Positions 45,538-55,107 of a stretch of 64,000 nucleotides of DNA are shown here, one piece after another. The stretch comes from Kocuria sp. cx-455. GTDB taxonomy: Bacteria > Actinomycetota > Actinomycetes > Actinomycetales > Micrococcaceae. Both the position numbers and the translations under genes were made by a program. The notes under the pieces are model-generated. The model saw only the letters and a program-made list of their open reading frames with translations, was not told where the DNA came from and did no database searches. The stretch spans positions 124,001-188,000 of the forward strand of contig NZ_JACXBS010000001.1 in the NCBI RefSeq assembly GCF_014698015.1, written 5' to 3'. Position 1 is the stretch's first letter. Every line of letters begins with the position of its first letter.

Positions 45538-46635
45538 ATGAGCGACACCGTCACCGAGCGTCCCGCCGCACAGCACGGGGTGGTCAAGGACCTGTCCTTC
45601 CTGAATCGCTGGCTTCCCGCGTGGATCATCGCGGCCATGGTCGTCGGCCTGTTCTTGGGGCGGTTAGTCCCCGGCCTGGACACCGCACTCGAAGCGGTGA
45701 AGATCGGTGAGGTCTCACTGCCCATCGCCATCGGCCTGCTGGTCATGATGTACCCGGTGCTGGCCAAGGTGCGTTATGACGAGACCCACCGGGTCACGGG
45801 GGATCGCAAGCTGCTGGGTCTCTCCTTGGTGCTCAACTGGCTCGTGGGTCCCGCGCTGATGTTCGCCCTGGCGTGGGCCTTGCTTCCGGACCTGCCCGAA
45901 TATCGCACCGGGCTGATCATCGTGGGTCTGGCCCGCTGCATTGCCATGGTGCTGATCTGGAACGACCTGGCGTGCGGCGACCGGGAGGCCGCCGCGGTTC
46001 TCGTTGCCATCAACTCGGTGTTCCAAGTGCTTGCGTTCGGTCTGCTGGGATGGTTCTACCTACAGCTCCTGCCCTCTTGGTTGGGGCTGCCCACCACGAG
46101 CGCCGAGTTCAGCATGGGTGCCATCGTGTTGTCCGTCCTGGTGTTCTTAGGGATTCCCTTGCTGGCGGGATTCCTCACGCGAACTCTCGGCGAACGCGCC
46201 AAGGGGCGAGAATGGTACGAAAACACGTATCTGCCCACGATCGGCCCGTTCGCCCTCTACGGTTTGCTGTTCACCATCGTCTTGCTGTTCGCGCTCCAGG
46301 GTGACGCCATCATCTCCAACCCGTGGGACGTCTCGCGGATCGCGCTGCCGTTGCTGGTGTACTTTTTCGCGATGTTCGGCGTTGGCCTGTTGGCCTCGCG
46401 CGGTATGGGCCTGAGCTACGCCAAGTCCACCACGGTGGCGTTCACCGCCGCGGGCAACAACTTCGAACTCGCGATCGCCGTGGCCATCGGAACATTCGGG
46501 GTCACCTCGGGTCAGGCGCTCGCCGGTGTGGTGGGTCCGCTCATCGAGGTACCCGTTCTGGTGGCACTGGTCTACGTCTCGCTGTGGGCCGGCCGCAAGC
46601 TGTTCCCCGGCGACCGCACCGTTCCCATTCGCTGA
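45538..46635 (+). CDS. acr3: ACR3-family arsenite efflux transporter
   Basis: Exports arsenite (and often antimonite) driven by the proton gradient. The 365-residue protein has about ten membrane segments. Family marks are WLPAWIIAAMVVGLFLGR, MMYPVLAKVRYDE, the conserved thiolate cysteine in VGLARCIAMVLIWNDLACGD, and FTAAGNNFELAIAVAIGTFG with GPLIEVPVLVALVYVSLW. ATG 45538 is 93 bases after the phosphoesterase. No arsR, arsC or arsenate reductase gene is next to it, so regulation is unclear. Confidence 0.92.
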   Translation: MSDTVTERPAAQHGVVKDLSFLNRWLPAWIIAAMVVGLFLGRLVPGLDTALEAVKIGEVSLPIAIGLLVMMYPVLAKVRYDETHRVTGDRKLLGLSLVLNWLVGPALMFALAWALLPDLPEYRTGLIIVGLARCIAMVLIWNDLACGDREAAAVLVAINSVFQVLAFGLLGWFYLQLLPSWLGLPTTSAEFSMGAIVLSVLVFLGIPLLAGFLTRTLGERAKGREWYENTYLPTIGPFALYGLLFTIVLLFALQGDAIISNPWDVSRIALPLLVYFFAMFGVGLLASRGMGLSYAKSTTVAFTAAGNNFELAIAVAIGTFGVTSGQALAGVVGPLIEVPVLVALVYVSLWAGRKLFPGDRTVPIR

Positions 46636-46751
46636 CACACAGTCATCGGCTCAAACGGATGCGCCTGATCCGCGACGACATCGCGGCTAGCGCGGAGAAC
46701 CTTCTGGCCGGACTCACGCAGTAGCCACCGCCCGGGATTTAGGGTGGGGTC

Positions 46752-47348
46752 ATGAGGCTGTTTGCGGCTGTTTATCCCACGAGGACCGCGCGCGAGCACT
46801 TGTGCGGTGCCCTGCGTGAGGTCCGAGAGATCACGGGCACGGCCCTGCGCTGGGCTGATCCAGAGCAGTGGCACGTCACGCTCGGTTTCTACGGTGATCA
46901 GCCCGAGGGCGCGCTGCCCGACCTCGCGGAGCATCTGAGCGGCGTCGCCCGCGAGACCGCGCCGTTCACCTCGTGCTTGCGAGGGGCCGGGTCGTTCTCC
47001 GGGACCACGCTGTGGCTGGGGCTGGGCGGCCAATCCGATCGCATGGTCGACCTCATGCGGGCCTGCTCTCTCCATGAGGAGGAGCGCGCCCGGCAAAGAG
47101 CCCACCTCACGGTGGCGCGTATGTCCCGCGCCGAGCGGACTCGCAAGGCCCGCGAACAACGGCGCCGCTCGCGCACCATTGCGCGCCCCTCTCCCGAGCT
47201 GTCGGACGTGGTGCACGCGCTGTCCGTGTACAAGGGCCCCGAATGGACCGTCAGCGACATCAGGTTGATGGCCTCGGTGCTGGGTGAGGGCCGGGGCGGG
47301 GGAGCACTGCATCACGAGGTGGAACGCTTTCCATTGCGGGGGCGGTGA
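46752..47348 (+). CDS. thpR: RNA 2',3'-cyclic phosphodiesterase (2'-5' RNA ligase family)
   Basis: This 198-residue member of the 2H phosphoesterase superfamily opens RNA 2',3'-cyclic phosphates. The two signature HxT motifs are clear: WHVTLGFYGD and RAHLTVARMSR. The N-terminal MRLFAAVYPTRTAREHLCGAL is typical of ThpR. ATG 46752 starts without a strong ribosome site. It stands alone between the arsenite exporter and a convergent permease. Confidence 0.9.
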   Translation: MRLFAAVYPTRTAREHLCGALREVREITGTALRWADPEQWHVTLGFYGDQPEGALPDLAEHLSGVARETAPFTSCLRGAGSFSGTTLWLGLGGQSDRMVDLMRACSLHEEERARQRAHLTVARMSRAERTRKAREQRRRSRTIARPSPELSDVVHALSVYKGPEWTVSDIRLMASVLGEGRGGGALHHEVERFPLRGR

Positions 47349-47447
47349 ACCACACGGCACGACCCTGCGGCGAGTTCCAGTTCATTTTCGACGTCGGTCA
47401 GGTCTCATTCCCGAGTTCTTCGCGGAGCTCCCCGGGTGATGTGCACT

Positions 47448-48902
47448 TCAGTGGCTGCGGTCGGTGAGGTGGGGCAGGCCGTGCTTGTCGACCCGGCGGC
47501 GGGAGATCTCGTAGCCGATATTGGTGCCCACGAGAATCAGCACGCCCGCGATCAGGCTGTAGTACCAGTGGGGATTCCGGACGTCGAACATCATGTACCC
47601 GGCCACGGCCACGAGGAACACGAGGCAGACCCAGTTGGTGATCGGGGCGCCGGGCATCCGGAAGCCGACGGCGTGGGCGTCGCCCCGGGCGACCGCGCGT
47701 CGATAGCCCAGATGGGAAACGAAGATAGAGATCCAACCGAAGAGGATGAAGACCGCGCAGGCGCTGAGAACGACCTCGAAGGCGTGGGAGGCGCCCAGGA
47801 AGTAGATCATGATGATCCCGGCCAGATAGACCCCCAGGATGGTGATGAGAGCGCCGGAGGGCACGCCACGGCGGGAGACCGTGGAGGTGACCCTGGGTGC
47901 CTGCCCGTGGGCTGCGAGATTGCGCAGCAGCCGCACACAGGCGTACAGGGTCGCATTGACACCGGAGATCGCTGCGGTCAGGACCACGAAATTCATGATC
48001 CCGGCCAGCGCCGGGATGTTCAGTGACGCCAGTGCGGTCACGAAGGGGGACTCGGAGCCGGAATACTGCGAGGTCGGTAAGAGCATCGAGAGCACCAGGA
48101 TGGATCCGATGTAGAACAAGGCGATGCGCAGCACCACGGACCGGATGGCCCGTGGCATGGACGCCTGCGGATCTCTCGCCTCACCAGCGGAAACACCGAC
48201 GACCTCGATCGCCGAGAAGGAGAAAACCACCCCGGCCAGCACGATGACCAAGGGTAGGGCGCCGTGGGGCGCGAAACCGCCGGCCCACAGATTCGTCAAC
48301 GATGCCTGGGTGGGCGCACCGAAGACGTCGCCCGCAACGATCAGGACGAGCCCGGCCGCGAGGAAGAGCATGATGGCCAGGACCTTGATCGCCGAGGCCC
48401 AGAGCTCAACGACCCCGAACCATCGGACGCTGAGCAGGTTGACGGCCACGATCACCAGCGCCGCCACCAGCGACGGGATCCAACCGGGCATCGCCGGCCA
48501 CCAGTACTGCACGTACACGGCCAGGGCCGAGATCTCCCCGACCCCGGCAATCGCCGCCAGGAAGACGTAGATCCACCCGGTGATGAACGCGAACCGGTTG
48601 GAGACGAACTCACGGGCGTAGGAGACCCAGGCCCCGGTGGTGGGGCGGTAGATGACCATCTCGCCCAGAGCGCGCATCAACAGGTAGACGACCACGCTGA
48701 CGACCAGGTACGAGAGCACCAGCGCGGGTCCGGCGGTCGCCAGGCGATCCCCGATGCCAAGAAAAAGCCCGACACCGACGGCGCCGCCGATCGCGATCAT
48801 CTGGATCTGGAAGTTGCCCAGGGAGTGTTTGTACCCGGCGTCACCCCGATCCTTGTACATGCTGATCGCGCCGGTCACCGGCGCGTCCGGGTGGATGGGC
48901 AT
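47448..48902 (-). CDS. Amino acid permease, APC family (AnsP/GabP-like)
   Basis: A 484-residue, 12-segment cytoplasmic-membrane symporter. Motifs are YKHSLGNFQIQMIAIGGAVG, VYLLMRALGEMVIYRPTTGA, FSAIEVVGVSAGEARDPQAS and NATLYACVRLLRNLAAHGQA. ATG 48902 has AAGGAG. It diverges from the amidohydrolase operon across 238 bases that contain an AT-rich palindrome. This makes it a likely uptake component of the second catabolic cluster. It is only distantly similar to the permease at 15.5 kb. The cargo is unknown. Confidence 0.9.
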   Translation of the reverse strand: MPIHPDAPVTGAISMYKDRGDAGYKHSLGNFQIQMIAIGGAVGVGLFLGIGDRLATAGPALVLSYLVVSVVVYLLMRALGEMVIYRPTTGAWVSYAREFVSNRFAFITGWIYVFLAAIAGVGEISALAVYVQYWWPAMPGWIPSLVAALVIVAVNLLSVRWFGVVELWASAIKVLAIMLFLAAGLVLIVAGDVFGAPTQASLTNLWAGGFAPHGALPLVIVLAGVVFSFSAIEVVGVSAGEARDPQASMPRAIRSVVLRIALFYIGSILVLSMLLPTSQYSGSESPFVTALASLNIPALAGIMNFVVLTAAISGVNATLYACVRLLRNLAAHGQAPRVTSTVSRRGVPSGALITILGVYLAGIIMIYFLGASHAFEVVLSACAVFILFGWISIFVSHLGYRRAVARGDAHAVGFRMPGAPITNWVCLVFLVAVAGYMMFDVRNPHWYYSLIAGVLILVGTNIGYEISRRRVDKHGLPHLTDRSH

Positions 48903-49013
48903 ACGGGTCTCCTTCGAGCGGAAATGATGTGGCTTATAGGGTGACACAGGCCATGAGCGTCGTCCACGTATTCGACCGATATGAGCTAAAAAAGTCTCAA
49001 AGGCTTCACAGGT

Positions 49014-49025
49014 ACAAATATTTGT
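49014..49025. promoter_or_regulatory. AT-rich palindrome, possible Lrp/AsnC site
   Basis: ACAAATATTTGT is a perfect 12-bp palindrome in the divergent region between permease and amidohydrolase. Similar half-sites (ACAA...TTGT, GCAA...TTGC) occur upstream of the Lrp-type regulator at 54.96-55.0 kb, suggesting one regulator controls both promoters. Confidence 0.4.
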
Positions 49026-49140
49026 GCTGATATTGAACTAATCCGGATCGGTTGCCGGACCCGGGGCGGGACGCTCCGTGGCGCGGCGTTCCGCCGCTTG
49101 CATTCACCGGCACCAGCACGACAACGAGAGGACGGCGACC

Positions 49141-50823
49141 ATGGCGCTCGACGTGATCTTCACGAACGGACGGATCCGCACCCAGGACGAGGACCGCCCC
49201 ATGGCCCACAGCCTCGGCATCCACCACGGTCGTGTCGTGAGCCTGGATGACGACCTGCCTGCCTCCGCGTTCGACCGGGTCGTGGACCTCGGCGGGGCGC
49301 CCGTGCTCCCGGGTTTCAACGATGCGCACTGCCACGTGAGCTTCGTCGGAGAGGCCCTGGTCCAGGTGGATCTGCGCCCCGAGGTCGCCCCCACTCGTGC
49401 ACATCTACTGGCCGCCGTGGGCGAACGGGCGGCAAGTGTGTCCGTCGGGGAGTGGGTCGTCGGCGCCGGATACGACCAGAACTGCTTCGACGACGGTGCG
49501 CACCCCACCGCGGCCGAACTCGACGCCGTCGCCCCGGATCACCCGGTGTGGCTGTGGCACAACTCCCGGCACATGGGCGTGGCGAACACCGCGGCCTTCG
49601 CCGCGGCCGGCCTGCCCGAACGTACCGGGTTCCGGGTCCCGGAGGGAGGCGGCGTTCCTCTCGACGCCGAAGGTCGAGCCCTGGGCCTGCTGCAGGAGAC
49701 GGCCAAGGCCCTCGTCACCGACGCGATCCCGGCGAAGACCACTGAGCAGGTCGCGGATCAGATCGCCGCGGCCTGTGACCAGTTGCTCGCCCACGGCATC
49801 ACCTCCGCCACCGAGCCGGGCATCGGGGCGCCCGCCCACATCGGCCAGTGCGTCACCGATCTCGCCGCGTTCCAGCTCGCCCGCGAACAGGGCCGGCTGG
49901 GCGTGCGGATGACCGTGATGCCCTACCTGACCACGCTCCACCCCGTGGATCCCACCGGCCGCACGGTGGCCCAAGAGCTGCCGACCGAGGGCCGGCCCTT
50001 CGGGCTGGACCTCGGGATGCATACCGGTCTTGGCGACGACCGGTTGCGGATCGGCCCCGTGAAGGTACTGTCCGACGGCTCCCTCATCGGTCGCTCCGCG
50101 TTCATGTGCGCGGACTACGCCCTCGACGCGGAGCAAGGCGCGTCCAACCGGGGACTGCTCCAGTTCGCCCCGGAGTACCTGCGCACCCGACTGATCGCTG
50201 CCCACCGTGACGGTTGGCAGCTGGCCGTCCACGCCATCGGTGACGGTGCCGTGGACCTGGTTCTCGATATCATCGCCGAGGCGCAGGAACGGCACCCGCG
50301 ACCGGATCCGCGTCACCGCATAGAGCATCTCGGGGTGGCCAGCGACGAACAGATCGACCGCTGTGTGGCCCTGGGTGTGGTCCCGGTGTCCCAGGGGCGC
50401 TTTGTCCGGGAGCTGGGAGACGGCGTGGCCCGGGCGCTGGGTCCCGCGCGCACCCCGCTGGCCTACCGGATGCGGTCCCTGCTCGAGGCCGGTATCAAGG
50501 CCCCGGCCTCGACCGACGCACCCGTCGTCGATGATCGACCACTGCTGAACATCCACGACATGGTCAACCGCCGCACCAGCTCCGGGGCCGAGTTCGGACC
50601 CGAGGAGCGCATCACGGTCGAGCAGGCCGTGCGCGCGTACACGGTGCACAGCGCCTGGGCCGTGCACCGTGAGCAGGACATCGGCACCCTGGCCCCCGGC
50701 ATGCTGGCCGACTTCGTGGTGCTCTCCGAGGACCTCCACGAGGTGAACCCGCAGCACATCGAGGACGTCCAAGTGATCGCCACCGTCGTCGGTGGCGACC
50801 TTGTCCACGGCTCTCTCGACTGA
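49141..50823 (+). CDS. YtcJ-like metal-dependent amidohydrolase (amidohydrolase family 3)
   Basis: A 560-residue protein with the composite beta-sandwich/TIM-barrel architecture. MALDVIFTNGRIRTQDED starts the sandwich; GGAPVLPGFNDAHCHVSFVG carries the HxH metal site. AVHAIGDGAVDLVLDIIAEA, RHRIEHLGVAS and STDAPVVDDRPLLNIH give the remaining ligands. AYTVHSAWAVHREQDIGTLA and PGMLADFVVLSEDL close the fold. YtcJ relatives hydrolyse amide or formamide bonds; the substrate is open. ATG 49141 is chosen with GAGAGGAC upstream; the open frame extends to GTG 49078. It heads the run amidohydrolase-ThDP enzyme-aminotransferase. Confidence 0.88.
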   Translation: MALDVIFTNGRIRTQDEDRPMAHSLGIHHGRVVSLDDDLPASAFDRVVDLGGAPVLPGFNDAHCHVSFVGEALVQVDLRPEVAPTRAHLLAAVGERAASVSVGEWVVGAGYDQNCFDDGAHPTAAELDAVAPDHPVWLWHNSRHMGVANTAAFAAAGLPERTGFRVPEGGGVPLDAEGRALGLLQETAKALVTDAIPAKTTEQVADQIAAACDQLLAHGITSATEPGIGAPAHIGQCVTDLAAFQLAREQGRLGVRMTVMPYLTTLHPVDPTGRTVAQELPTEGRPFGLDLGMHTGLGDDRLRIGPVKVLSDGSLIGRSAFMCADYALDAEQGASNRGLLQFAPEYLRTRLIAAHRDGWQLAVHAIGDGAVDLVLDIIAEAQERHPRPDPRHRIEHLGVASDEQIDRCVALGVVPVSQGRFVRELGDGVARALGPARTPLAYRMRSLLEAGIKAPASTDAPVVDDRPLLNIHDMVNRRTSSGAEFGPEERITVEQAVRAYTVHSAWAVHREQDIGTLAPGMLADFVVLSEDLHEVNPQHIEDVQVIATVVGGDLVHGSLD

Positions 50824-50919
50824 GACCCTACAATTCCGCGGTACCACGATCGTGCGGCCCGCACCACGCAGACTTTCCCCCCTCCGCCGGCGAGGCGGGG
50901 GACGAGACCAAGGAGCACC

Positions 50920-52566
50920 ATGACCACCCAGTCCGCAGGCCATTTGATCGTCGAATCACTGAAAGTCCACGGCGTCGAGCGGGTCTTCTCCGTGCCCGGG
51001 GAGAGCTACCTGGATCTGCTCGACGGACTCTACGGGTCCGGGATTGAGAACGTCGTGTGCCGCCAGGAGGGCGGTGCGACCTACATGGCCGAGGCGGTCG
51101 GTAAGGCAACCGGCCGGCCCGGCGTGGCGATGGTCACCCGCGGGCCCGGCGCTGCCAATGCTTTTGTGGGTATCCATCTGGCGTGGCAGGACTCCACCCC
51201 GTTGGTGCTGTTCGTCGGCCTGATCCCGTTCGGCCACCGCATGAAGGAGGCGTTCCAGGAGTTCGACCCCCACGCCTGGTTCGGCACCCAGGCCAAGCGC
51301 GTGTTCGTGCTGGACGAAGCCGCCCGGGCGTCCGAAATCGTGGCGCAGGCCTTCTTCGCGGCGACCTCGGGCCGACCAGGTCCCGTCGTCGTCGGCCTGC
51401 CTGAGGACATCCTGGCCCAGGTGGTCGACAGCCCCGTCCACCCGCCCGTGCCCGTCACCGAGGGCGCCGTCAGCGCGGAGGAGCTCGCCGAGCTCACCGC
51501 GGCCCTCGAAGGCGCACACCGCCCGGCCCTGCTCGTGGGTGGGCCCCGCTGGACTCCTGAGGCCGCCGTCCAGGTGACCCGCTTCGCCGAGGCCAACAGG
51601 ATCCCGGTACTCTCTGACTGGCGGGCCGCCGACCGTGTCCCCTGGGACTCCCCGGTCAACGCCGGCGAGCTCGGCTATGGCCGGGCCGCCGCGACCTGCG
51701 AGGTGCTGGAGCGGGCGGACGTTCTAGTGGTGGTCGGCGGAACCCTCTCCGACGTCCCCACCGACGGCTTCACCCTGCGCCAGGACCCTGCGGCCGTGAA
51801 CTGGGTCGTCAACATCGACCCCTCCCTGCGACAGCACTCCGGGGCGGTCACCCGCCACCTCCTGGCCAGCCCCGTGGCCTTCGGCCGGGCTGTCGAGAAC
51901 CTGACGCTGGGTGATCACGCGGACTGGAACGCGTGGGTCCGCGCCGCGGCGGAGGACCACGCCCGCACGGTCGCGATTCCGGAGCAGCCCGGGGCGAACC
52001 GGCCGGGCACGGCCAACATGACGAGGGTCATGGCCGAGATCCGCCGGCACTTACCCGCCGACGCCGCCGTGGCGTACGGCTCCGGCAACCACACGGCGTG
52101 GGCGCACTACTACTTCCCCTCCACCGTCTACCCCTCCCAGTTCTCGGTGCGCAACGGCACCATGGGCTACAGCATCCCCGCCGCGGCCGCCGTCTCCCTC
52201 ACCCGGCCCGAGCGTTTCGTCGTCGCGGTCGCCGGGGACGGGGAATTCCAGATGAACAGCCAAGAACTGGCCACCGCCGTGCAGTACGGGGCAAAGGCCC
52301 TGGTCCTCGTGATGGACAACGGCCAGTACGGCACCATTCGCTCCCATCAGGAAGCCCACTACCCGGGCCGCGTCTCCGGAACACAACTGGTCAACCCCGA
52401 CTTCGCCGCCCTCGCCGCCGGCTATGGCGCGTTCGGCGCCGTCCTCGACGACGACGACGCCATCGAGGAGACGATCACCGCCGCCGTGAACGCTGTGCGC
52501 TCCGGCCGGCTGGCCGTGGTCCATGTCAAGGTTGACCGCGCCCTCATGCTGCCCTCCGCGAACTGA
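50920..52566 (+). CDS. Thiamine-diphosphate-dependent enzyme, acetolactate-synthase-like
   Basis: A 548-residue protein with the three-domain layout of the ALS/POX/decarboxylase family: PYR domain (VERVFSVPGESYLDLLDGLY, catalytic Glu in VVCRQEGGATYMAEA, VTRGPGAANAFVGIH), a central domain, and a PP domain with the ThDP motif VAVAGDGEFQMNSQEL...VMDNGQYGTIRSHQ. Adjacent amidohydrolase and aminotransferase genes and the absence of ilvN/ilvC argue for a catabolic 2-oxoacid decarboxylase or carboligase, not branched-chain synthesis. ATG 50920 has AAGGAG six bases upstream. The substrate is unknown. Confidence 0.85.
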   Translation: MTTQSAGHLIVESLKVHGVERVFSVPGESYLDLLDGLYGSGIENVVCRQEGGATYMAEAVGKATGRPGVAMVTRGPGAANAFVGIHLAWQDSTPLVLFVGLIPFGHRMKEAFQEFDPHAWFGTQAKRVFVLDEAARASEIVAQAFFAATSGRPGPVVVGLPEDILAQVVDSPVHPPVPVTEGAVSAEELAELTAALEGAHRPALLVGGPRWTPEAAVQVTRFAEANRIPVLSDWRAADRVPWDSPVNAGELGYGRAAATCEVLERADVLVVVGGTLSDVPTDGFTLRQDPAAVNWVVNIDPSLRQHSGAVTRHLLASPVAFGRAVENLTLGDHADWNAWVRAAAEDHARTVAIPEQPGANRPGTANMTRVMAEIRRHLPADAAVAYGSGNHTAWAHYYFPSTVYPSQFSVRNGTMGYSIPAAAAVSLTRPERFVVAVAGDGEFQMNSQELATAVQYGAKALVLVMDNGQYGTIRSHQEAHYPGRVSGTQLVNPDFAALAAGYGAFGAVLDDDDAIEETITAAVNAVRSGRLAVVHVKVDRALMLPSAN

Positions 52567-52591
52567 CCGACCCCCTCCCAGGAGCCCCACC

Positions 52592-53833
52592 ATGTCCCAC
52601 ACCACCGATACCGACCACAACACCGCTCTCGGGTTCGGTCTTGAGCACTGCGCCACGGGCGTGCGCAATGCGAAGGCCTCCGAGGTTCGCAAGGTTTTTG
52701 CCATGTCCGCCCGTCCCGGCATGATCTCCTTCGCCTCCGGGCTGCCCGAGCTCGGTGCCCTGCCCTACGATCAGCTGGCCGACATCGCTGCCGGTCTGTT
52801 GCGTGAGCGGGGCCCCGAGGTCATGCAGTACGGGGCGAGCACCGGAACCCCCGGGCTCAAGGAACAGATCCTGGGGCTCATGCGGCTCGAGGGCATCGAC
52901 AACGCCGCCCCCGACGACGTCGTGGTCACCACCGGATCCCAGAACGGCCTGGATTTGCTGACCCGTATTCTTGTCGACCCGGGAGACGTGGTCTTGGCCG
53001 AATCGCCCTCCTACTCGGGCGCCCTGGCCGTCTTCACCGGGGCGCAGGCCGAGGTCGTGCATGTCCCCTCGGATGATCAGGGTCTGCTGCCCGACGAGCT
53101 CGAGCGCACCATTGCACGCCTCCAGGGGCAGGGGCGGGCGATCAAATTTCTCTACACCATTCCCAGCTACCAGAACCCCGGCGGGACGATGCTGTCGCAG
53201 GAGCGCCGCGACCGCGTCCGACAGATCTGCGCGGACGCCCATGTGCTCGTGGCGGAGGACAACCCCTACGGCCTGCTCGGCTTCGATGGGACGCCCGCCC
53301 GAGCGATGCGCGCCGACGACCCGAACGTGGTCTACCTCGGCTCGTTCTCCAAGATGTTCGCCCCCGGCCCGCGCGTGGGCTGGACCGTGCTGCCGTCCTC
53401 CCTGGCCCGTCCCTTCGGGCTGCAGGCCGAGGCTGCGGTGCTGAACCCCTCCGTGCTCACGCAGGAGATCGTTGCCGCCTACCTGCGGGACACCGACTGG
53501 CAGGCCGTGCTCGAGCACTACCGGGCGCTCTATGCCAGGCGCGCCGAGGCCATGGTGCGCGGGCTCCAGGAGCACATGCCGGAAGGTGTCACCTGGAATG
53601 TGCCGCGGGGCGGATTCTACTGCTGGCTGAGTCTCCCGGAGGGTGTGGATTCCTACGAGTTGTGCTTGGCCGCCATCGACCAGGGTGTGGTCTTTGTCCC
53701 CGGCACCGCGTTTTACACCGACGGGCGCGGGCACCGGGAGGCCAGACTCTCCTACTGTCACCCCACCGAGGAGAAGATTGCCGAGGGCACCCGTATCCTT
53801 GGCGCCACCCTCACCTCGTTCCTGAACCGGTAA
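52592..53833 (+). CDS. PLP-dependent aminotransferase, class I (2-aminoadipate/LysN-like)
   Basis: A 413-residue fold-type I aminotransferase of the MocR-related group without a DNA-binding domain. Marks are ISFASGLPELGALPYDQL, MQYGASTGTPGLKEQILGLM, TTGSQNGLDLLTRIL, YTIPSYQNPGGTMLS, VAEDNPYGLL, the PLP lysine in LGSFSKMFAPGPRVGW and PRGGFYCWLSLP. It probably transfers the amino group of an amino acid to 2-oxoglutarate. ATG 52592 has CAGGAG upstream, 25 bases after the ThDP gene, so the two enzymes are likely sequential: transamination gives a 2-oxoacid for decarboxylation. Confidence 0.88.
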   Translation: MSHTTDTDHNTALGFGLEHCATGVRNAKASEVRKVFAMSARPGMISFASGLPELGALPYDQLADIAAGLLRERGPEVMQYGASTGTPGLKEQILGLMRLEGIDNAAPDDVVVTTGSQNGLDLLTRILVDPGDVVLAESPSYSGALAVFTGAQAEVVHVPSDDQGLLPDELERTIARLQGQGRAIKFLYTIPSYQNPGGTMLSQERRDRVRQICADAHVLVAEDNPYGLLGFDGTPARAMRADDPNVVYLGSFSKMFAPGPRVGWTVLPSSLARPFGLQAEAAVLNPSVLTQEIVAAYLRDTDWQAVLEHYRALYARRAEAMVRGLQEHMPEGVTWNVPRGGFYCWLSLPEGVDSYELCLAAIDQGVVFVPGTAFYTDGRGHREARLSYCHPTEEKIAEGTRILGATLTSFLNR

Positions 53834-53852
53834 GACCGAGTCAGCAGGAACC

Positions 53853-54890
53853 TCAGCTCAAGGGCAGTTCCGGGACGATGAACCGCTCGCTGGCACCGCC
53901 TCGTGGGTCCAGGACCCATCCCAGGCGCTTCACGGGACGCAAAGAGATCACCGACTGCTGGATTTCGATGCCCGGTACCAACTCCTGGATTCGCTGCTCG
54001 GTCTCCAGAACGTGTGCCACGGAGCTCAGCCACATCACCACCAAGAAGTTGGCGCGACCAGTCACCGAGGCCAAAACCCGTGTGCGGGGGTCCTCGGCCA
54101 GCCGCTCGGCGGCGGCCGCGTGCTCTGCGGCATCCAGGCGGGTGAACCACTGAACGGTGAGCGGGAAGCCGGCCAGGGGCTGGGCCACATCGCAGCGCAG
54201 GTTGAGCATCCCGCTGGCCAGTACCTTCTGCAGGTGGCGCCGCGCGGTGGCCGGGTGCAGTCCGGTGAGCCGGGCGATCTCGGCGGCGCTGGCGCGGGCG
54301 TCGCGCATGAGCACCTCCACGACCGCCCGGTGCTCCTCCTGCAACGATGCCCGCCGGGGCAGTTCCTCCTGTTCCCGCGCGGCCACCGACTGCACCTGCG
54401 CGAGCTGCTCCGGGTCCAGGACATCGAGCCGCCACCGGTGCCCGGCCACGTGCAGGTGGGAGGAGAGCATGACCCGGATCCCGCCGACGCCCGCCACCGG
54501 GGAGATCCGCTCTTCGACCAGCTCGCTGAGCGCGGCGAGGTCCTGCGTCACCACGGTGAGCCCGATGTCAGGATCCCCGGAGAAAGCGTCCACGGACAGT
54601 ACCTCGGGCATCGCCACGAGTTCGGCCAGGGCGTCCCCCCGCGTACCGGGACGGCAGGACAGCTCCACGAAGGCGAGCCCGGCCGGGGTGTCGGAGATGT
54701 CGAGTTGCGCGGTCAGCCACGCGGCACCGGTTTCCCGGAGCCGTTCCCAGCGAGTTGCGAGTGTCGTGGGGTGCGCGCCCAGGATCTCCCCGGCGTCGCC
54801 CCACGTGATGCGAGGCGCCCACTGCAGGACGTTGACCAACGCGAGGTCCTGCTCGGACAGTCCCGGGTCCTCGTGGTGGCGCTCTGTCAT
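53853..54890 (-). CDS. Double-module Lrp/AsnC-family regulator
   Basis: At 345 residues it is about twice the normal Lrp length and contains two consecutive HTH-plus-RAM modules. Module 1 has the HTH near 15-60 (LALVNVLQWAPRITWGDAGE, ILGAHPTTLATRWERL) and a RAM domain to about 155. Module 2 has the HTH near 185-230 (HRAVVEVLMRDARASAAEIA, RLTGLHPATARRHLQKVLA) and a second RAM domain to about 320. ATG 54890 has CGGAGG. It converges on the aminotransferase gene and diverges from the transporter/M20 pair, which places it centrally as regulator of the cluster. Tandem Lrp proteins occur in Actinobacteria; the effector is probably the substrate amino acid. Confidence 0.88.
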   Translation of the reverse strand: MTERHHEDPGLSEQDLALVNVLQWAPRITWGDAGEILGAHPTTLATRWERLRETGAAWLTAQLDISDTPAGLAFVELSCRPGTRGDALAELVAMPEVLSVDAFSGDPDIGLTVVTQDLAALSELVEERISPVAGVGGIRVMLSSHLHVAGHRWRLDVLDPEQLAQVQSVAAREQEELPRRASLQEEHRAVVEVLMRDARASAAEIARLTGLHPATARRHLQKVLASGMLNLRCDVAQPLAGFPLTVQWFTRLDAAEHAAAAERLAEDPRTRVLASVTGRANFLVVMWLSSVAHVLETEQRIQELVPGIEIQQSVISLRPVKRLGWVLDPRGGASERFIVPELPLS

Positions 54891-54957
54891 GGGTCCTCCG
54901 GTTTCTCCTCATGACGATCCTAACTGACCGGACGATCCCGGGCGTGCCAGGGTGCAG

Positions 54958-54996
54958 ACAATTTTTGTAATGGGAATAATCAATGCAATTTTTTGC
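54958..54996. promoter_or_regulatory. Two AT-rich inverted repeats, possible Lrp autoregulatory sites
   Basis: ACAA-TTT-TTGT (54958-54968) and GCAA-TTTT-TTGC (54985-54996) lie between the divergent regulator and transporter genes, about 27 bases centre to centre. They resemble the ACAAATATTTGT palindrome at 49014-49025. Confidence 0.4.
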
Positions 54997-55107
54997 GGAA
55001 GTCTAGCCATCGAGTGAGTTATAGATCACACTATTGTCAGGCAGTCGCACAAAAGCTTCAGAATGTGTCGGCCGTGCCCCGAACCCTCGACCGTCAGGAT
55101 CCCGCCC

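Noticed and set aside
50920-52566. Biosynthetic acetolactate synthase (ilvB)
   Set aside because: No ilvN or ilvC is adjacent, and the operon partners are an amidohydrolase and an aminotransferase.
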